Positions 1 through 9,753 of a stretch of 64,000 nt of DNA are shown one piece after another (position 1 is the first letter of the stretch; each line of letters opens with the position of its first letter). Made by a program: the position numbers and the translations under genes. This DNA comes from Arthrinium phaeospermum. Taxonomy: Eukaryota; Ascomycota; Sordariomycetes; Amphisphaeriales; Apiosporaceae. Under the pieces are notes generated by a model that searched no databases, was not told the origin of the DNA, and worked only from the letters and a program-made list of their open reading frames with translations. The stretch is from NCBI GenBank assembly GCA_006503535.1, contig QYRS01000004.1, positions 3,038,001 to 3,102,000 of the forward strand, read 5' to 3'.

Positions 1-211
1 GTTGTCTTATCTCCAACCCGAACCCACATATGTATGCATGTGTAAGTAAGCTTGCATCATTTGAGATTATAACGGGTTTTCTTCATTGCTTTTTCTAATA
101 GGTGCCAATGCTGTCAAATGCCGCCGATATGCTCGGATACACCCTTGGTCTCTAGTAGTCTGGTACAAATCCTTGATATTACATGTACATTTTAAGAGTA
201 GGCATTTTCAC

Positions 212-1558
212 CTATTTGGTCCAGCCCTTCGGGCCACCCCAGGTGCCCTTGACCATGTTGTTGTAGTACACCCACGGGAAGAAGTCCTTCTTCAGGTGGT
301 AGAAGAAGCGGTTGGGCGTCTTCTGGTCAATACCGATCCACTTGTCGAAAGTCTCCTTAGGCACACCACCGTACTTGAACTCGGCCAGGAGCACCTTGCC
401 GTACTCGGTCAGGAGCGGGCACGACGTGTAGCCATCGTATGACGCATCGACGTCCTTGCCCTCCATCGACAAGAGCAGGTTTCGGACCAGAACGGGCGCC
501 TCGGCGGTGATGGCGGCGGCCGTCTTGGAGGTGGGCAGGCTGGAGGCATCACCGGCGGACCAGACGTTGGGGAACTTCTTGTGGCGAGTGGTGGCATCAT
601 CGACGTCGACGTAGCCGGCCTCGTTGGCGAGGGCACTGTTCTTGACGAACGCGTGAGGGCCCATCTTGGGGGTGACGTGCAGAAGATCGAACTGCTTGGT
701 GACCTTCTCCTTGCCGTCGGGGAGAGCAAACACTGCCTTGTCGCCGTCGATAGAAACAAGGTCGTGCTGGAACAGACCCTCAACACCGCGATCCTTCCTC
801 ATCTGGTCGAGCTCGGCATTGTACTTGGGCACGCCAAACATGACAGGGAGGCCAGTGGCGAAAGTGATCTTAATGGGCGAGTTGCTGGGGTTGCCGGGGT
901 CGTACAAGCCTGCACGCTTCCAGGTATCCAAACCGAGCCACATGATCTTCTGAGGGGCACCGGCGCACTTGATGACACCGGCGGGCTGCGTGAAGATGGC
1001 ATTGCCCTTCTCGAGCTTCTTGAAGGTGCCGTACACCTTGCTGCAGTAGTCCTGGCTGTAGATGGTGGACACAAGAGAGCTTTGGTCAGCGAGAGCTTCG
1101 GGCAAGCCCTTGACGCTATCGTAGTTGATCTTCACTCCGGGGGCAACGACCAGCTGCTGGTAGGTGAGCTTGTCTCCGTTGCCCAAGGTAAGAGAGTTGC
1201 TCTCGGGGGCGAAGGCGCCGACGCTCTCGCCGTAGAACTTGAGCTTCGGGTCGACCAGGCTGTTCATGGGCCGACGCAGCTCCTCCATGGTCTTCAGACC
1301 GCCACCGACCAGCGTCCAGCCGGGCTGGTAGTGGTGGAACTGTGCAGGGTCGACGACAGCAATATCATCTTGAGTGAATTTGCCCGAGTTAAGGAGCTGG
1401 TGGCTGATAGAGATTCCAGCGGTTCCGCCACCAACAACGACCACCTTGTGGCTGCGGCCAGCAGAGGTCACCGGCGATACTGAGGCAAGACCCCGGATCC
1501 CCGAAGCCAGCTGGGGCTTAGCAGTGCGCGCTGCACGAGCTGTAGAACGGGCAAACAT
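212..1558 (-). CDS. hmt2: Mitochondrial sulfide:quinone oxidoreductase (SQR)
   Basis: Intronless, 448 aa. The family oxidises sulfide on the mitochondrial inner membrane, passes electrons to ubiquinone and hands the sulfur on as persulfide; it belongs to the eukaryotic HMT2/SQOR class. The N-terminus (MFARSTARAARTAKP) is Arg/Ser/Ala-rich and acid-free, like a mitochondrial presequence. A Rossmann FAD motif, GGGTAG, lies near residues 43-48, and a second FAD-contacting segment, WSAGDASSLPTSKTAAA, near 333-349. Two cysteines, in GVIKCAGAP (C198) and YTSCPLL (C380), sit where human SQOR has its redox pair C201/C379. The hydrophobic C-terminus (FFPWVYYNNMVKGTW) matches the family's membrane-contact tail. 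The ATG at 1558 gives full length. The gene diverges from the persulfide dioxygenase gene starting at 2456, the next enzyme of the same pathway. Function is inferred from family motifs and is a firm match. Confidence 0.95.
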   Translation of the reverse strand: MFARSTARAARTAKPQLASGIRGLASVSPVTSAGRSHKVVVVGGGTAGISISHQLLNSGKFTQDDIAVVDPAQFHHYQPGWTLVGGGLKTMEELRRPMNSLVDPKLKFYGESVGAFAPESNSLTLGNGDKLTYQQLVVAPGVKINYDSVKGLPEALADQSSLVSTIYSQDYCSKVYGTFKKLEKGNAIFTQPAGVIKCAGAPQKIMWLGLDTWKRAGLYDPGNPSNSPIKITFATGLPVMFGVPKYNAELDQMRKDRGVEGLFQHDLVSIDGDKAVFALPDGKEKVTKQFDLLHVTPKMGPHAFVKNSALANEAGYVDVDDATTRHKKFPNVWSAGDASSLPTSKTAAAITAEAPVLVRNLLLSMEGKDVDASYDGYTSCPLLTEYGKVLLAEFKYGGVPKETFDKWIGIDQKTPNRFFYHLKKDFFPWVYYNNMVKGTWGGPKGWTK

Positions 1559-2455
1559 GACTGCACAGAAAACGAGGGAATTTGGCGCAAGGAAGGAAGG
1601 TTACAGGAAAAAGCAAGGCCCTAGTACTAGGAAAGAGGATGCTACAAAAGACGAAACGTTCAACCCCGGGAATTTCCGTATTCAATGAAAGAAGTAATCA
1701 AAAAAGTGACCGACAACCGCCATCGTCCCAAGTCGGTCGCCGATTGCTAAGGCATGGCGACTTTTTTATTAGACTGGCCTTCTTTGGCCGGCACCGCGAT
1801 GACGTGATCGTTGCTGCCCCACCAGATTAGTCAGGCAGCTTCCCCGTATTATCCAACACCATGGGACCATCCCCAATCCCTGCCGTATCTGCATTCAATT
1901 CCCACCTCTTCGCATCATTCCTCGTCCCAGAAGGTCGTGCCATCGTCATGTTGGCCCACGGACTGTGGAACTGATGGACCTACACGTAACGAAGAAAGAC
2001 GTGGTGTAACCTCCGATCTCTGGTTTTCTCACTGTGTCTAAGCTTAAATCAACGGCTATCTGTATTCGGCAGAACGTTTGAACGTCTTACTGCCACAGCT
2101 GGTTCTGCACCACCAGACCCCGTCGCATCCGAGCAAGACCAAGTGTAGCCGGCCGCCATCCGCTCGAGAGCGCAATAGCCGCGCTTTTGTCGCCGGCAGA
2201 GAGGCCGGGACTCGGCGGGCCTTTCAGCGGGCTTCCGCGGGCGTATGGAGAAGCAGGCTTTCCCTAGCCGCTCTACTGCCGTTGATTAAGCGGGTCGCCG
2301 ACCAACTTCGAAACGGTGACTTATTCAGCCTTCGAGGTCGCCGTTCGTCTCGGCCACCTCGTTGAACACTGCAATCAAGAAGGTTTTCATTTGACTTTCT
2401 TTCCTGCTTATAAGCCATATGTATTCTGTCAATCGTGAGCCGAGAATAATTCACC
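1559..2455. promoter_or_regulatory. Shared divergent promoter region, SQR / persulfide dioxygenase
   Basis: These 897 bp separate the two start codons and contain no convincing gene. A CRE-like octamer, TGACGTGA, starts at 1800. No clear TATA box was seen. The dioxygenase start codon has a good fungal context (TTCACCATGA). Head-to-head placement of two sequential pathway enzymes suggests co-regulation, but no operator was identified. Confidence 0.5.
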
Positions 2456-3776
2456 ATGAAATCTCTTCGCCCTCGCCTCCATAGCGCACAAGTGTTCGCA
2501 GATTCCCTTCAGTCGTTCAATCCCAAACCCATCCATGTTACCAAGCCCCTGAATCGGAATACCGGGATACACAGCCCCATAACGGCATCTTACAGCAGTA
2601 GAAGGCTCCTAGTAGGACGTCCTGCAAATGCTCGAGGATTTCATCAAGCTGCCTGCAGACTAGCACTTCCAACATCAGATAAAATAGCCTCCCATCTCCG
2701 AGCCCCTTGGTTGCTTGAGCATTCCAGTGGTGTTTCGAAAGACAACGAAAATATGCAAGCGTCAGCCCCTGAATACGCCACCACAGCTGCGATGACCGAG
2801 GGACAACCGACCATTCACGATGTGTTTGAGCCCAAGACTGGAACTTGGCAATATGTCGTTGCCGACCCGGACACTCTGAAGGCCGTCATCATTGACCCCG
2901 TCCTGGACTTCGATTCTGCCACGCAAGTCATCTCGACAACTACGGCTGACGCGCTCCTAGCACTTGTCAAAGAGAAGGGTTATCACGTCTGTATGATTCT
3001 CGAAACCCACGCGCATGCCGACCATCTAACTGCAGCGTCGTATCTTCGGTATCGCCTAGGCAAAGGAAGCGACGGACTCAAGCCACTGCTGGTCGCTGGA
3101 CAACGTATTCGTGAGATGCAGGAAGCAATTGGGGAAAAGTATGGTGTTCCCGGAGAGGAGTACATCAACGTCTTCGACAAGCTCCTCGATGACGATGAGA
3201 CATTCCAAATCGGCCAGCTTACAGCCATGGCTATCCACCTTCCCGGCCATACACCCGACCACCTTGGCTACAAGATAGGGGGTGAGTGACCCACACACTA
3301 TGCGAAAGCATGAGCCCCCTTTTCCTTCTTCCACAAGTTGCTGACACCCAGGTCCCAATGACCCAGACAATGTTTTCTGCGGCGACTCCCTTTTCAACGC
3401 CGACTTGGGCACGGCGCGCTGCGACTTCCCGGGCGGCAGCGCCCGGGACCTCTTCAAGTCGGGCCGCAAGCTGCTCAGCATGCCGGACCACTTCAAGATC
3501 TGGACGGGCCACGACTACCCCTCAGCCGAGCGCGGGAGCCCCGTGCCCTACATGACGGTCCGCGACCACCGCGCGCAGAACAAGCACCTGCGCGACGGCG
3601 TCTCGGAGGACGAGTTCGTGGCCCTGCGCGAGGAGCGCGACGCTAATCTGCCGGCTCCGAAGCTCCTCCATCAGTCTCTCCAGGTCAATATCCGGACGGG
3701 TCAGCTGCCGAAGCCCAACGAGGATGGGGCGCGGATGTTGCATTTGCCGCTGAAGCTTAGTGGGGAGAAGTGGTGA
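2456..3776 (+). CDS. Mitochondrial persulfide dioxygenase-like metallo-beta-lactamase-fold protein (ETHE1 family)
   Basis: Two exons, 2456..3281 and 3352..3776, joined over a 70-bp GTGAGT...CAG intron; 416 aa. The family oxidises glutathione persulfide to sulfite in mitochondria. The metal motif THAHADH lies at residues 184-190, a second ligand motif PGHTPDH has its His near 265, and the bridging Asp is in CGDSLF near 287; these match the three iron ligands of ETHE1. A further GHDY motif follows. There is no rhodanese domain. The catalytic part starts near residue 115, after an unusually long N-terminal stretch rich in Arg/Ser/Ala with few acidic residues, probably a mitochondrial presequence; a shorter start at the ATG near 2753 is possible. 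Glyoxalase II is the alternative, but the motif set and the SQR neighbour favour the dioxygenase. Confidence 0.9.
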
Positions 3777-4641
3777 TGAATTGTCTTGATATCGGCGTAT
3801 TAGTCTATTATTGTTTCTTCACAGGATATGTTATATGCTTGCGAATTTATTATCATTACATGGTCCCGTCAATCATGCCGCATACGGTATGTCCTGACTA
3901 TGCTTTCAGCTCACAACTGCTCCGTCAAAATTCATTGCCGCAACTTGCGACTTTACACCATGCCATCGATCGAATAGGTCAAGTCCAGTCAATGGGACGT
4001 TCTGTTGGTGGTATGTACAAGTAGGTGTACCCCCTTTTTGCACAGAGTGCTTGCCTCACATTGACGAATTCCCCGAGTATATACATGTTGTCAATCACCT
4101 AGTATGGTGTTATCCTTCTCTTTCGTGCTCTATGTCCTTGGATTACAGGTCCCGCTGCTTGGGGAAGCGTCTTTCCTCAGCCATCACGAAATGCGGGCTT
4201 GAACGCCATGCCCTTTCGTACTTGTTGTCTCCACCCTGATCTTATTAACGTGGTTTGCATCGTCCACCCGGCCATACTCCCTCGCGGGTGACACCTCTTA
4301 GCTTTAGCCTAGCCTCCAAAATTTTTGAGGCGACACTCTCTACCAGAGCAACACTCCATAATATATCGAGCAATGATCTGCGCGATATCCCGGCCCCCGG
4401 TTTAAGTATTGATGATATTATAATGTCCCATCGGCTATATCACAGGTACAGACAGTCTCGAGTTGCTAGTGATAGAAAAGGGATCACTGAACAGCTTAGA
4501 TGATAACAAAACTAACCCCCCCTCCCCCCTTCCCCACCCGTATCATAATATCGCCTCTAACCCTGAGATATAGTTCATGCCCAGCCGGAGAAGGCTGGGT
4601 CGTTGAAGATATCTATCTGGTATACCATAGGACGGGTCCAT
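3777..4641. other. Intergenic, no gene seen
   Basis: 3' flanks of the dioxygenase gene (+) and the small gene ending at 4642 (-). A C-rich polypyrimidine run lies at about 4514-4550. ORFs here lack codon bias and homology cues. Confidence 0.5.
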
Positions 4642-4974
4642 CTATCTCTGGTATAGCTTGTCTAGGATGCAGTCGATATTCTTCTTGGTCCTCTCTAGGG
4701 ACGCCTTAATGGCGACGGACTCGTCTGGAGTCTTGTATGCCATTTTGACAGCACTACTGCTGCTGGTACTTGGCTCGGAGAGAAACGCTCTCTGGCTAGC
4801 CTCAGACAACCTCTTCCGTTCGGCCTTGCGTTCTGCGGCAGTGGTTGGATGGGATGTGATGCGTGGTGTAACTCTTGAGACAGAGCTGGGGTATTGTAAG
4901 GTCAGCTGCTATGGTGGACTGGAGAAGGAAGCGGGGGACACCCACTGGCTACTGTCTGCTTGGCTAGGAGACAT
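4642..4974 (-). CDS. Small charged protein of unknown function (spliced, 90 aa)
   Basis: Not recognised. Proposed exons are 4974..4946 and 4885..4642, with a 60-bp intron (GTGGGT donor, CCCAG acceptor, branch-like CTTAC) and a phase-consistent join. The ATG has a good context (GTGACCATGT). The product is hydrophilic and Ser/Lys/Glu-rich: a basic stretch, ERKAERKR, in the first half, then a Ser run (STSSSSAV) and an amphipathic, probably helical C-terminus (ASLERTKKNIDCILDKLYQR). There is no signal peptide or membrane segment. Support comes from a continuous reading frame, coding-like composition and a clean stop; no homology could be tested. Upstream lies a long leader-like region with a possible GTGAGT...CAG intron (about 5085-5025) and a degenerate direct repeat. 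Confidence 0.5.
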
Positions 4975-5210
4975 GGTCACTCAAAGTATACGAGTTATAC
5001 AATAGCTTCGTGGTGACTGGGATGGCTTTGGGTTAGTGACATTAGAAAAGAGACGGAAAGTTTAAGAGCATAAGCAAAACTCACGAGGTTATGTGATGTT
5101 TCCGAAATGTCCAGTAAATTGTGATGATAGAGGAAACCTGTGAAGGTGATATAGAAGCCAAGGGCGGGATCAGTCGAGGAGAAAAGCACACGCTTTAAAG
5201 AAGAGGAAGA

Positions 5211-5297
5211 AGGTCCGAGAAAAGGCTTACCTGCAAATGGAAGAGGGAGACTCATGCAAGTCTCACCAATAAGCAAAGTAGACAGCACTGGGAACGG
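5211..5297. repeat. Degenerate direct repeat, copy 1
   Basis: About 87 bp starting AGGTCCGAGAAAA. A diverged second copy lies 156 bp downstream at 5367-5452. Shared blocks in the same order are AGGTCCGAGAAAAG, GAAACTCATGCAA (GGAGACTCATGCAA here), AGTAGAG/AGTAGACAG, and a closing GGGAACGG/GGGAGGCGG. It looks like an old local duplication. Confidence 0.55.
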
Positions 5298-5366
5298 AGG
5301 ATGGGCGAACCAAGAGCAGACAGACCAAGTCAGGCGAAAAGGCATACGCTGTCAAAAATCCGGGCA

Positions 5367-5452
5367 AGGTCCGAGAAAAGACCTTCTATAGACAAGGCAA
5401 TAGAAACTCATGCAATATTCATGAACAAGTAGAGTAGGCAGTTGGGAGGCGG
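5367..5452. repeat. Degenerate direct repeat, copy 2
   Basis: Diverged partner of the copy at 5211-5297, in the same orientation. The block AGGTCCGAGAAAAG is identical in both; the remainder is similar with mismatches. Confidence 0.55.
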
Positions 5453-6801
5453 TCTACTCGCTACTGCTCAAGGCGCTTACTAGCCTTAGTTGCGACCTGC
5501 TTCTGAAATGGAACGAGATGCTGAAGAATGTCGACAGTCCGGGGGCACATGTACTTGATCTCCGCCCGCCACCCAGTTCGGATTAGTCAATTGGACATGC
5601 CAACTTATACGTAGATAGACCTGAGAGCACGGGAATGGAAAGGTCCAATTCAATCCATCTATTCAATCTCGATCGGCGCAGATTTCCTTTAAACTGGAAT
5701 CATCAGATCGTATATACAAGACAGGGGCTGTTCACCGAGTATTCAGGGCTGCAGGACGCGGTTCTGCCCATAGAGACATGAGTATAACTGTATGCTACAG
5801 AGTGCTAGTCCTTTGCCGATACATGCTCCCACTACGCACACACCCACCTGTAATTATGCCGTTATTCTAGCCTGGCGGGCACAATAAGCTCGTTACGTGT
5901 TTATACTACGCGCACGCCCTCTCTATGCCGCGGAAAGGTCCCCAAGTCACCAAACTCAAAGTCACAGCTTCCCGGTTCCACTTTATTTCGCTGCCTTGTA
6001 GAACACACTTCTTTTTTTAGTCCTTTCAACGATGTAGTGAATGAGATAGAGGATCGCTGAAGTTGGTGACATGTAAGGTTATGATGTTACCTGGAGAGTC
6101 GGCGGCTAACTAGCAGGTAGGTAACATTCGCACTATGCGTCTTTCGCTAAAGCGAGTTTCAATCGCCCCGTGTCCCTGAACTTACAGCCAGGACTATCCC
6201 GCTTAACCATTCAATTCCATTTCATGAGGCTTGGAAGAGAAGCCCATCCACCGTAAATACACAGTTGTTAACATATTTTATTTTATCCAACAATGCTCTT
6301 CGTATTATTACTTGCCATCAGGGTTGGTTGGCTTTATCCATAGAACACTCCCTAAGCCAGTCGTTATTCGGATCACTTGGCGACTTAAGACATTACTGTC
6401 CTCAAGTTTAGGGGTGGCCCTTCCTTATAACCAAAATGGTACAGTTGGGAAGCCTCTGAGTATTGGAACTATAGAACGATCGTAGCTTATGCTACTGGGT
6501 TTTTCTGCAACCGCCGTGAGCTGGACACTACACCGGGGGTTGCATAGCATCCTATCGACCGGTAAACTTTTAGATGTATATGATTCCTGCTGTTTGCTGC
6601 AGTATTCCTATAGCCAATGCAAACCGCGTGATGACATACGGAGCTGGCTTGTTTTCCTTGCCAGCCCAATACCTATCGCGAAAACCAACCCCAGAAAAAT
6701 CTTAATGCAGAACTAAAACTGTGGAAAGTTTCAATGTTCCTTGGTTTATTTCCCATTAATACTCGGTATGAATTGACTTGCTCTACACAAGAGCTCCATC
6801 T

Positions 6802-6811
6802 CGTATATATA
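6802..6811 (+). promoter_or_regulatory. TATA-like element
   Basis: CGTATATATATC lies about 145 bp upstream of the ATG at 6954, a plausible core promoter distance for a fungal gene. Confidence 0.4.
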
Positions 6812-6953
6812 TCCCATGAACAGCAACTTCGGGGACATTTACTGCAAACAGCTCCATTGTTAGCCTCTATCATAGCCTTTTCAGACTACTATTTGCCCTC
6901 CCAGAGGATATTTTGAAGACATTCAATCGCCTCAAATAGTCCACAGGGTCAAA

Positions 6954-7505
6954 ATGAAGAAGGTCACCTCATCGAACGTTGCAAGTCCGGTCAAAAATCG
7001 TGGCAATTGTGATCACCTCAAAACGATCTCCGATATAGCTGCAGACGCAAACCTGGGATACAAGATCCGAGTTCTTGTCTATGATCTTCGAAATATCTCA
7101 AAAGATGCAGGGTCTCAGCGGCGCACATCACAGATCACCGACGAGTTGTATATCAGCAGTCCCTATTTCACCACCGCGGAAGCTTCCACAATCAAGGGAG
7201 CCACTTGTGCCTTGGAGGGGGAGATTCAGCCATCAAAACCCCCCGAGAGCGTGGAGACCGCAATTCAGAAAGCCATGGCCAACTTCTTCGAGAAGCGAAA
7301 GGCGAGTGGCGACGCGCGGCCATGTGGTCCCCACGATCTTGCCCCAATCTACGAGGCTGTGTTTGGCATCGAGAAGGAAGAAGTCCAGGACGAACGATTC
7401 CTCAGTCGTATGCGCAGACAAGGGCTGTCACCTATAGAGGACGGTCCGAAGCCTGCTCTGGCTTCCGGCCCTGTTGACAGCAAGAAGAAACACAAGAAGA
7501 GATAG
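6954..7505 (+). CDS. Hypothetical protein with basic C-terminal tail (183 aa)
   Basis: Not recognised. Single exon from an ATG in favourable context (GGTCAAAATGAAG). The protein is hydrophilic and soluble-looking. Its middle (about residues 95-150) is rich in charged residues and probably helical (IQKAMANFFEKRK ... YEAVFGIEKEEVQDERFL). The end, DSKKKHKKR, is strongly basic and could act as a nuclear or nucleolar signal. The second half has the C-ending codon preference of the genes around it. No signal peptide, membrane segment or metal-binding motif is visible. An upstream exon cannot be excluded. Confidence 0.6.
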   Translation: MKKVTSSNVASPVKNRGNCDHLKTISDIAADANLGYKIRVLVYDLRNISKDAGSQRRTSQITDELYISSPYFTTAEASTIKGATCALEGEIQPSKPPESVETAIQKAMANFFEKRKASGDARPCGPHDLAPIYEAVFGIEKEEVQDERFLSRMRRQGLSPIEDGPKPALASGPVDSKKKHKKR

Positions 7506-7806
7506 GGGAAGTCTATATGGATTAATCCAACACACTTCAGGGGCACGCAACAGAATTGAACAACTCGTTCTGCACGTCTATCGCAAGTTGTTATACTGAG
7601 GACCCCCTGATATGTCCGTCACTGCCGCTGAATGAGCAAGAGTCCGAACATCGCCACAGAACTGCTTCCCGAGTGCTAGCCATATTCTCGGCCACTGAAA
7701 TTTCTCTTACGTCGCGCATCACCACGACAACAGAATCCAGACACTATGATTATTAACTATCATGCTTCAACCCACATGATGCTAAACGGGAAACGGCCAT
7801 GTCTTA

Positions 7807-8199
7807 TCATCCCAGCGACTTGGTTATAGTTTCAATGTTCAGCTTCATACGGGCCTCTGCCTCCCGCACCGCAACCCCACTGTCCGAGGTCCCAGAGGAG
7901 AGAGCCACGGAGCGGTTTCCATCTCGAGCAGGCTCTTCGAGGAAATGTTGTGTCCTCTGGATGCGGAGCTGGTCTCGATCGGTCTTCCCGACCTTTGGTG
8001 TAGTCTGGGAGTGTTGTTGTTGATCCATGTCTAAGAGAGTGAGGTCCAGTCTGGATAGATGTAAGTCACTATGACACCCCGTAGCAGTGGGTGGACAGGT
8101 ATACTTACGGTATATGTCAATGTACCTCGTGACTTTCAAGGTGCCTCGAGAAGAAGGTAAAGCAGGGAGTTGTACTGTCGAGTGAGCTGCTTGGTTCAT
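7807..8199 (-). CDS. Small hypothetical protein (spliced, 104 aa)
   Basis: Not recognised. The whole span is open, but a consensus donor (CC|GTAAGTAT, G at 8108) and a CTCTCTTAG acceptor (G at 8031) define a 78-bp intron that is a multiple of three. Exons are then 8199..8109 and 8030..7807. The joined product is polar, with a Gln-rich start to exon 2 (MDQQQHSQTT) and a charged, probably helical C-terminus (AVREAEARMKLNIETITKSL). No domain, signal peptide or membrane segment is seen. If exon 1 is non-coding, translation could start at the exon-2 ATG (8027) and give a 73-aa protein. Confidence 0.4.
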   Translation of the reverse strand: MNQAAHSTVQLPALPSSRGTLKVTRYIDIYRKYTCPPTATGCHSDLHLSRLDLTLLDMDQQQHSQTTPKVGKTDRDQLRIQRTQHFLEEPARDGNRSVALSSGTSDSGVAVREAEARMKLNIETITKSLG

Positions 8200-9117
8200 G
8201 AGTTGGTCTGAGGAGTGACCTGGGAAGACCTTTCATGTTCCGTAGAGAAGGGAGAGGCCCGCACATATATCTGCATCTCGTCGGCCTTTAGATCCTTGCT
8301 ACAAGGCGCATATGCTATGGATTGACCCGTATGGGACCAGCTCGGCGCAGGTTCAACTAGTTACGAGATTGTACTCATGCGACTCGACTATCATGCCTCT
8401 ACTTGCCTTGCCATGTTGATTACAATAATGTACTATTGTGTTGTTATGTGCCTTCCGCGAGTGGGTAACCAACCCCTGTTTGCGAAATCGTGCCTCGAAT
8501 TTCGAAAAAATGCCGGACGATGATAGGTCGGATTGCAATGCCACGGAGAGTTCGTACCACACTCATTGCCCAATTCGTCACCTCGTCGTCCATCATTGGC
8601 TGGACGTTACAGCATGCGCATACTACCCCGCACCATCCCTGACTGTTGCACACACGCTCAACTGCAAGGAACCTTCGTTTCGGGGATATTTGCCCAAGTG
8701 ATTGGAAGACCCCGAGGCGGCACCGGGTGGGGGGCTCTTGCCAGACAATCCAGGCTTCCATGTTTGAGCTATGCGTTCTTTGTTGCTGACAGGTAGGTAC
8801 GCTTGGATGTTTATCCCAAAGTGATTGCCTAAGGACAAGTCTTTGTTGTTGCTACCACAAAGGGTTTATTCCATCAATGTTTATTCCATCCGAAGGGACA
8901 AGATTATTCTAGTCAATTGAAGTGTCTTGGCGCCCCATTTACACTGCCCGTTGTATAATCAAGAGAGGCCTTCTACTTAGTCTGCCACCCCATTTCTCAG
9001 ATCCAGAAAGATCTAGCCAGTATTCAGTTGAACTACAATAAGTACGTGCGAAAAGGGGACCAGCCTGTTCTCCTTCGACGACAGCACGCCCAACATCACC
9101 CTTCCCACGTCGTCATT
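8200..9117. other. Intergenic, no gene seen
   Basis: Holds the 5' flanks of the small minus-strand gene and of the plus-strand GGCT-like gene. ORFs here overlap on several frames without codon bias. A short repeated segment, GTTTATTCCATC, occurs twice at about 8864-8890. Confidence 0.4.
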
Positions 9118-9753
9118 ATGCAGGACACCAAGCCCACCCTCTACTTCGCCTACGGCTCGAACCTCTCATCCACGCAGATGAAGGCCCGTTGCCCCACCGC
9201 CGTTCCCGTCGGACTCGGCCACCTCCCCGGCTGGACCTGGCTCATCAACCAGCGCGGCTACGCCAACATCGTCCAGAACACTGCAGCAACAACAGCAGCA
9301 GCAGCCGGTGATCATCAGGCAGACCCAAAGCCAACGCCAACGCCCACAACAGACCTCGCAGCAGCCCACGCCCACACCCAGGACCACTCCCTCGTCCCCA
9401 AAGACCCGTCGTCGGCGACCCCCGGCGTCTACGGCGTCCTCTACACGCTCCAGCCCGCCGACGAGGCGGAGCTGGACGTGTGCGAGGGGGTCCCCACGGC
9501 CTACGAGAAGGCGACGCTGAACGTCGCGGTCATCGACGGCACCCACGGCTTACCGTCACCCGACACCAACGAGAAGAACCAGTGGCCGACTCTGGTGTAC
9601 GTCGACTACCACCGCGTGGAGGCGGACCGGCCCAGGGATGAGTACGTCCGTCGCATGAACCGGGGCATCGACGAGGCGCGCCGGGAATGGGGTTTGCCGG
9701 AGTGGTACATCGAGAAGGTCATGCGTCCTTTTATCAAATCGGAGACGGCATGA
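9118..9753 (+). CDS. Gamma-glutamylcyclotransferase-like protein (GGCT/AIG2 fold)
   Basis: 211 aa from the first ATG, at 9118; the frame is open further upstream but without an ATG. The family cyclises gamma-glutamyl amino acids or gamma-glutamylamines to 5-oxoproline, linking it to glutathione turnover in the cytosol. The fold's substrate-loop signature YGSNL lies at residues 12-16 after a beta-strand start (TLYFA). A conserved block, ELDVCEGVPTAYEK, holds the candidate catalytic Glu (in CEGV), equivalent to E98 of human GGCT (LDEQEGV). A low-complexity Ala/Thr/Pro/His-rich insert occupies about residues 60-100 between the two conserved parts and is likely a surface loop. The exact substrate cannot be read from the sequence. 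Confidence 0.85.
   Translation: MQDTKPTLYFAYGSNLSSTQMKARCPTAVPVGLGHLPGWTWLINQRGYANIVQNTAATTAAAAGDHQADPKPTPTPTTDLAAAHAHTQDHSLVPKDPSSATPGVYGVLYTLQPADEAELDVCEGVPTAYEKATLNVAVIDGTHGLPSPDTNEKNQWPTLVYVDYHRVEADRPRDEYVRRMNRGIDEARREWGLPEWYIEKVMRPFIKSETA

Larger units (their letters stand above)
4975..6953. other. Gene-free region with leader-like sequence and a degenerate direct repeat
   Basis: The proximal 500 bp (4975-5480), read on the minus strand, are pyrimidine-rich with several splice-like sites and look like promoter and leader of the small gene at 4642-4974. From about 5480 to 6700 the sequence is of moderate AT content with no supported ORF. The promoter of the gene at 6954 occupies the right end. 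Confidence 0.4.

Noticed and set aside
581..1483. 300-aa open frame on the plus strand
   Set aside because: It is antisense to SQR, which has full-length family motifs; the frame is a shadow of GC-rich codons.
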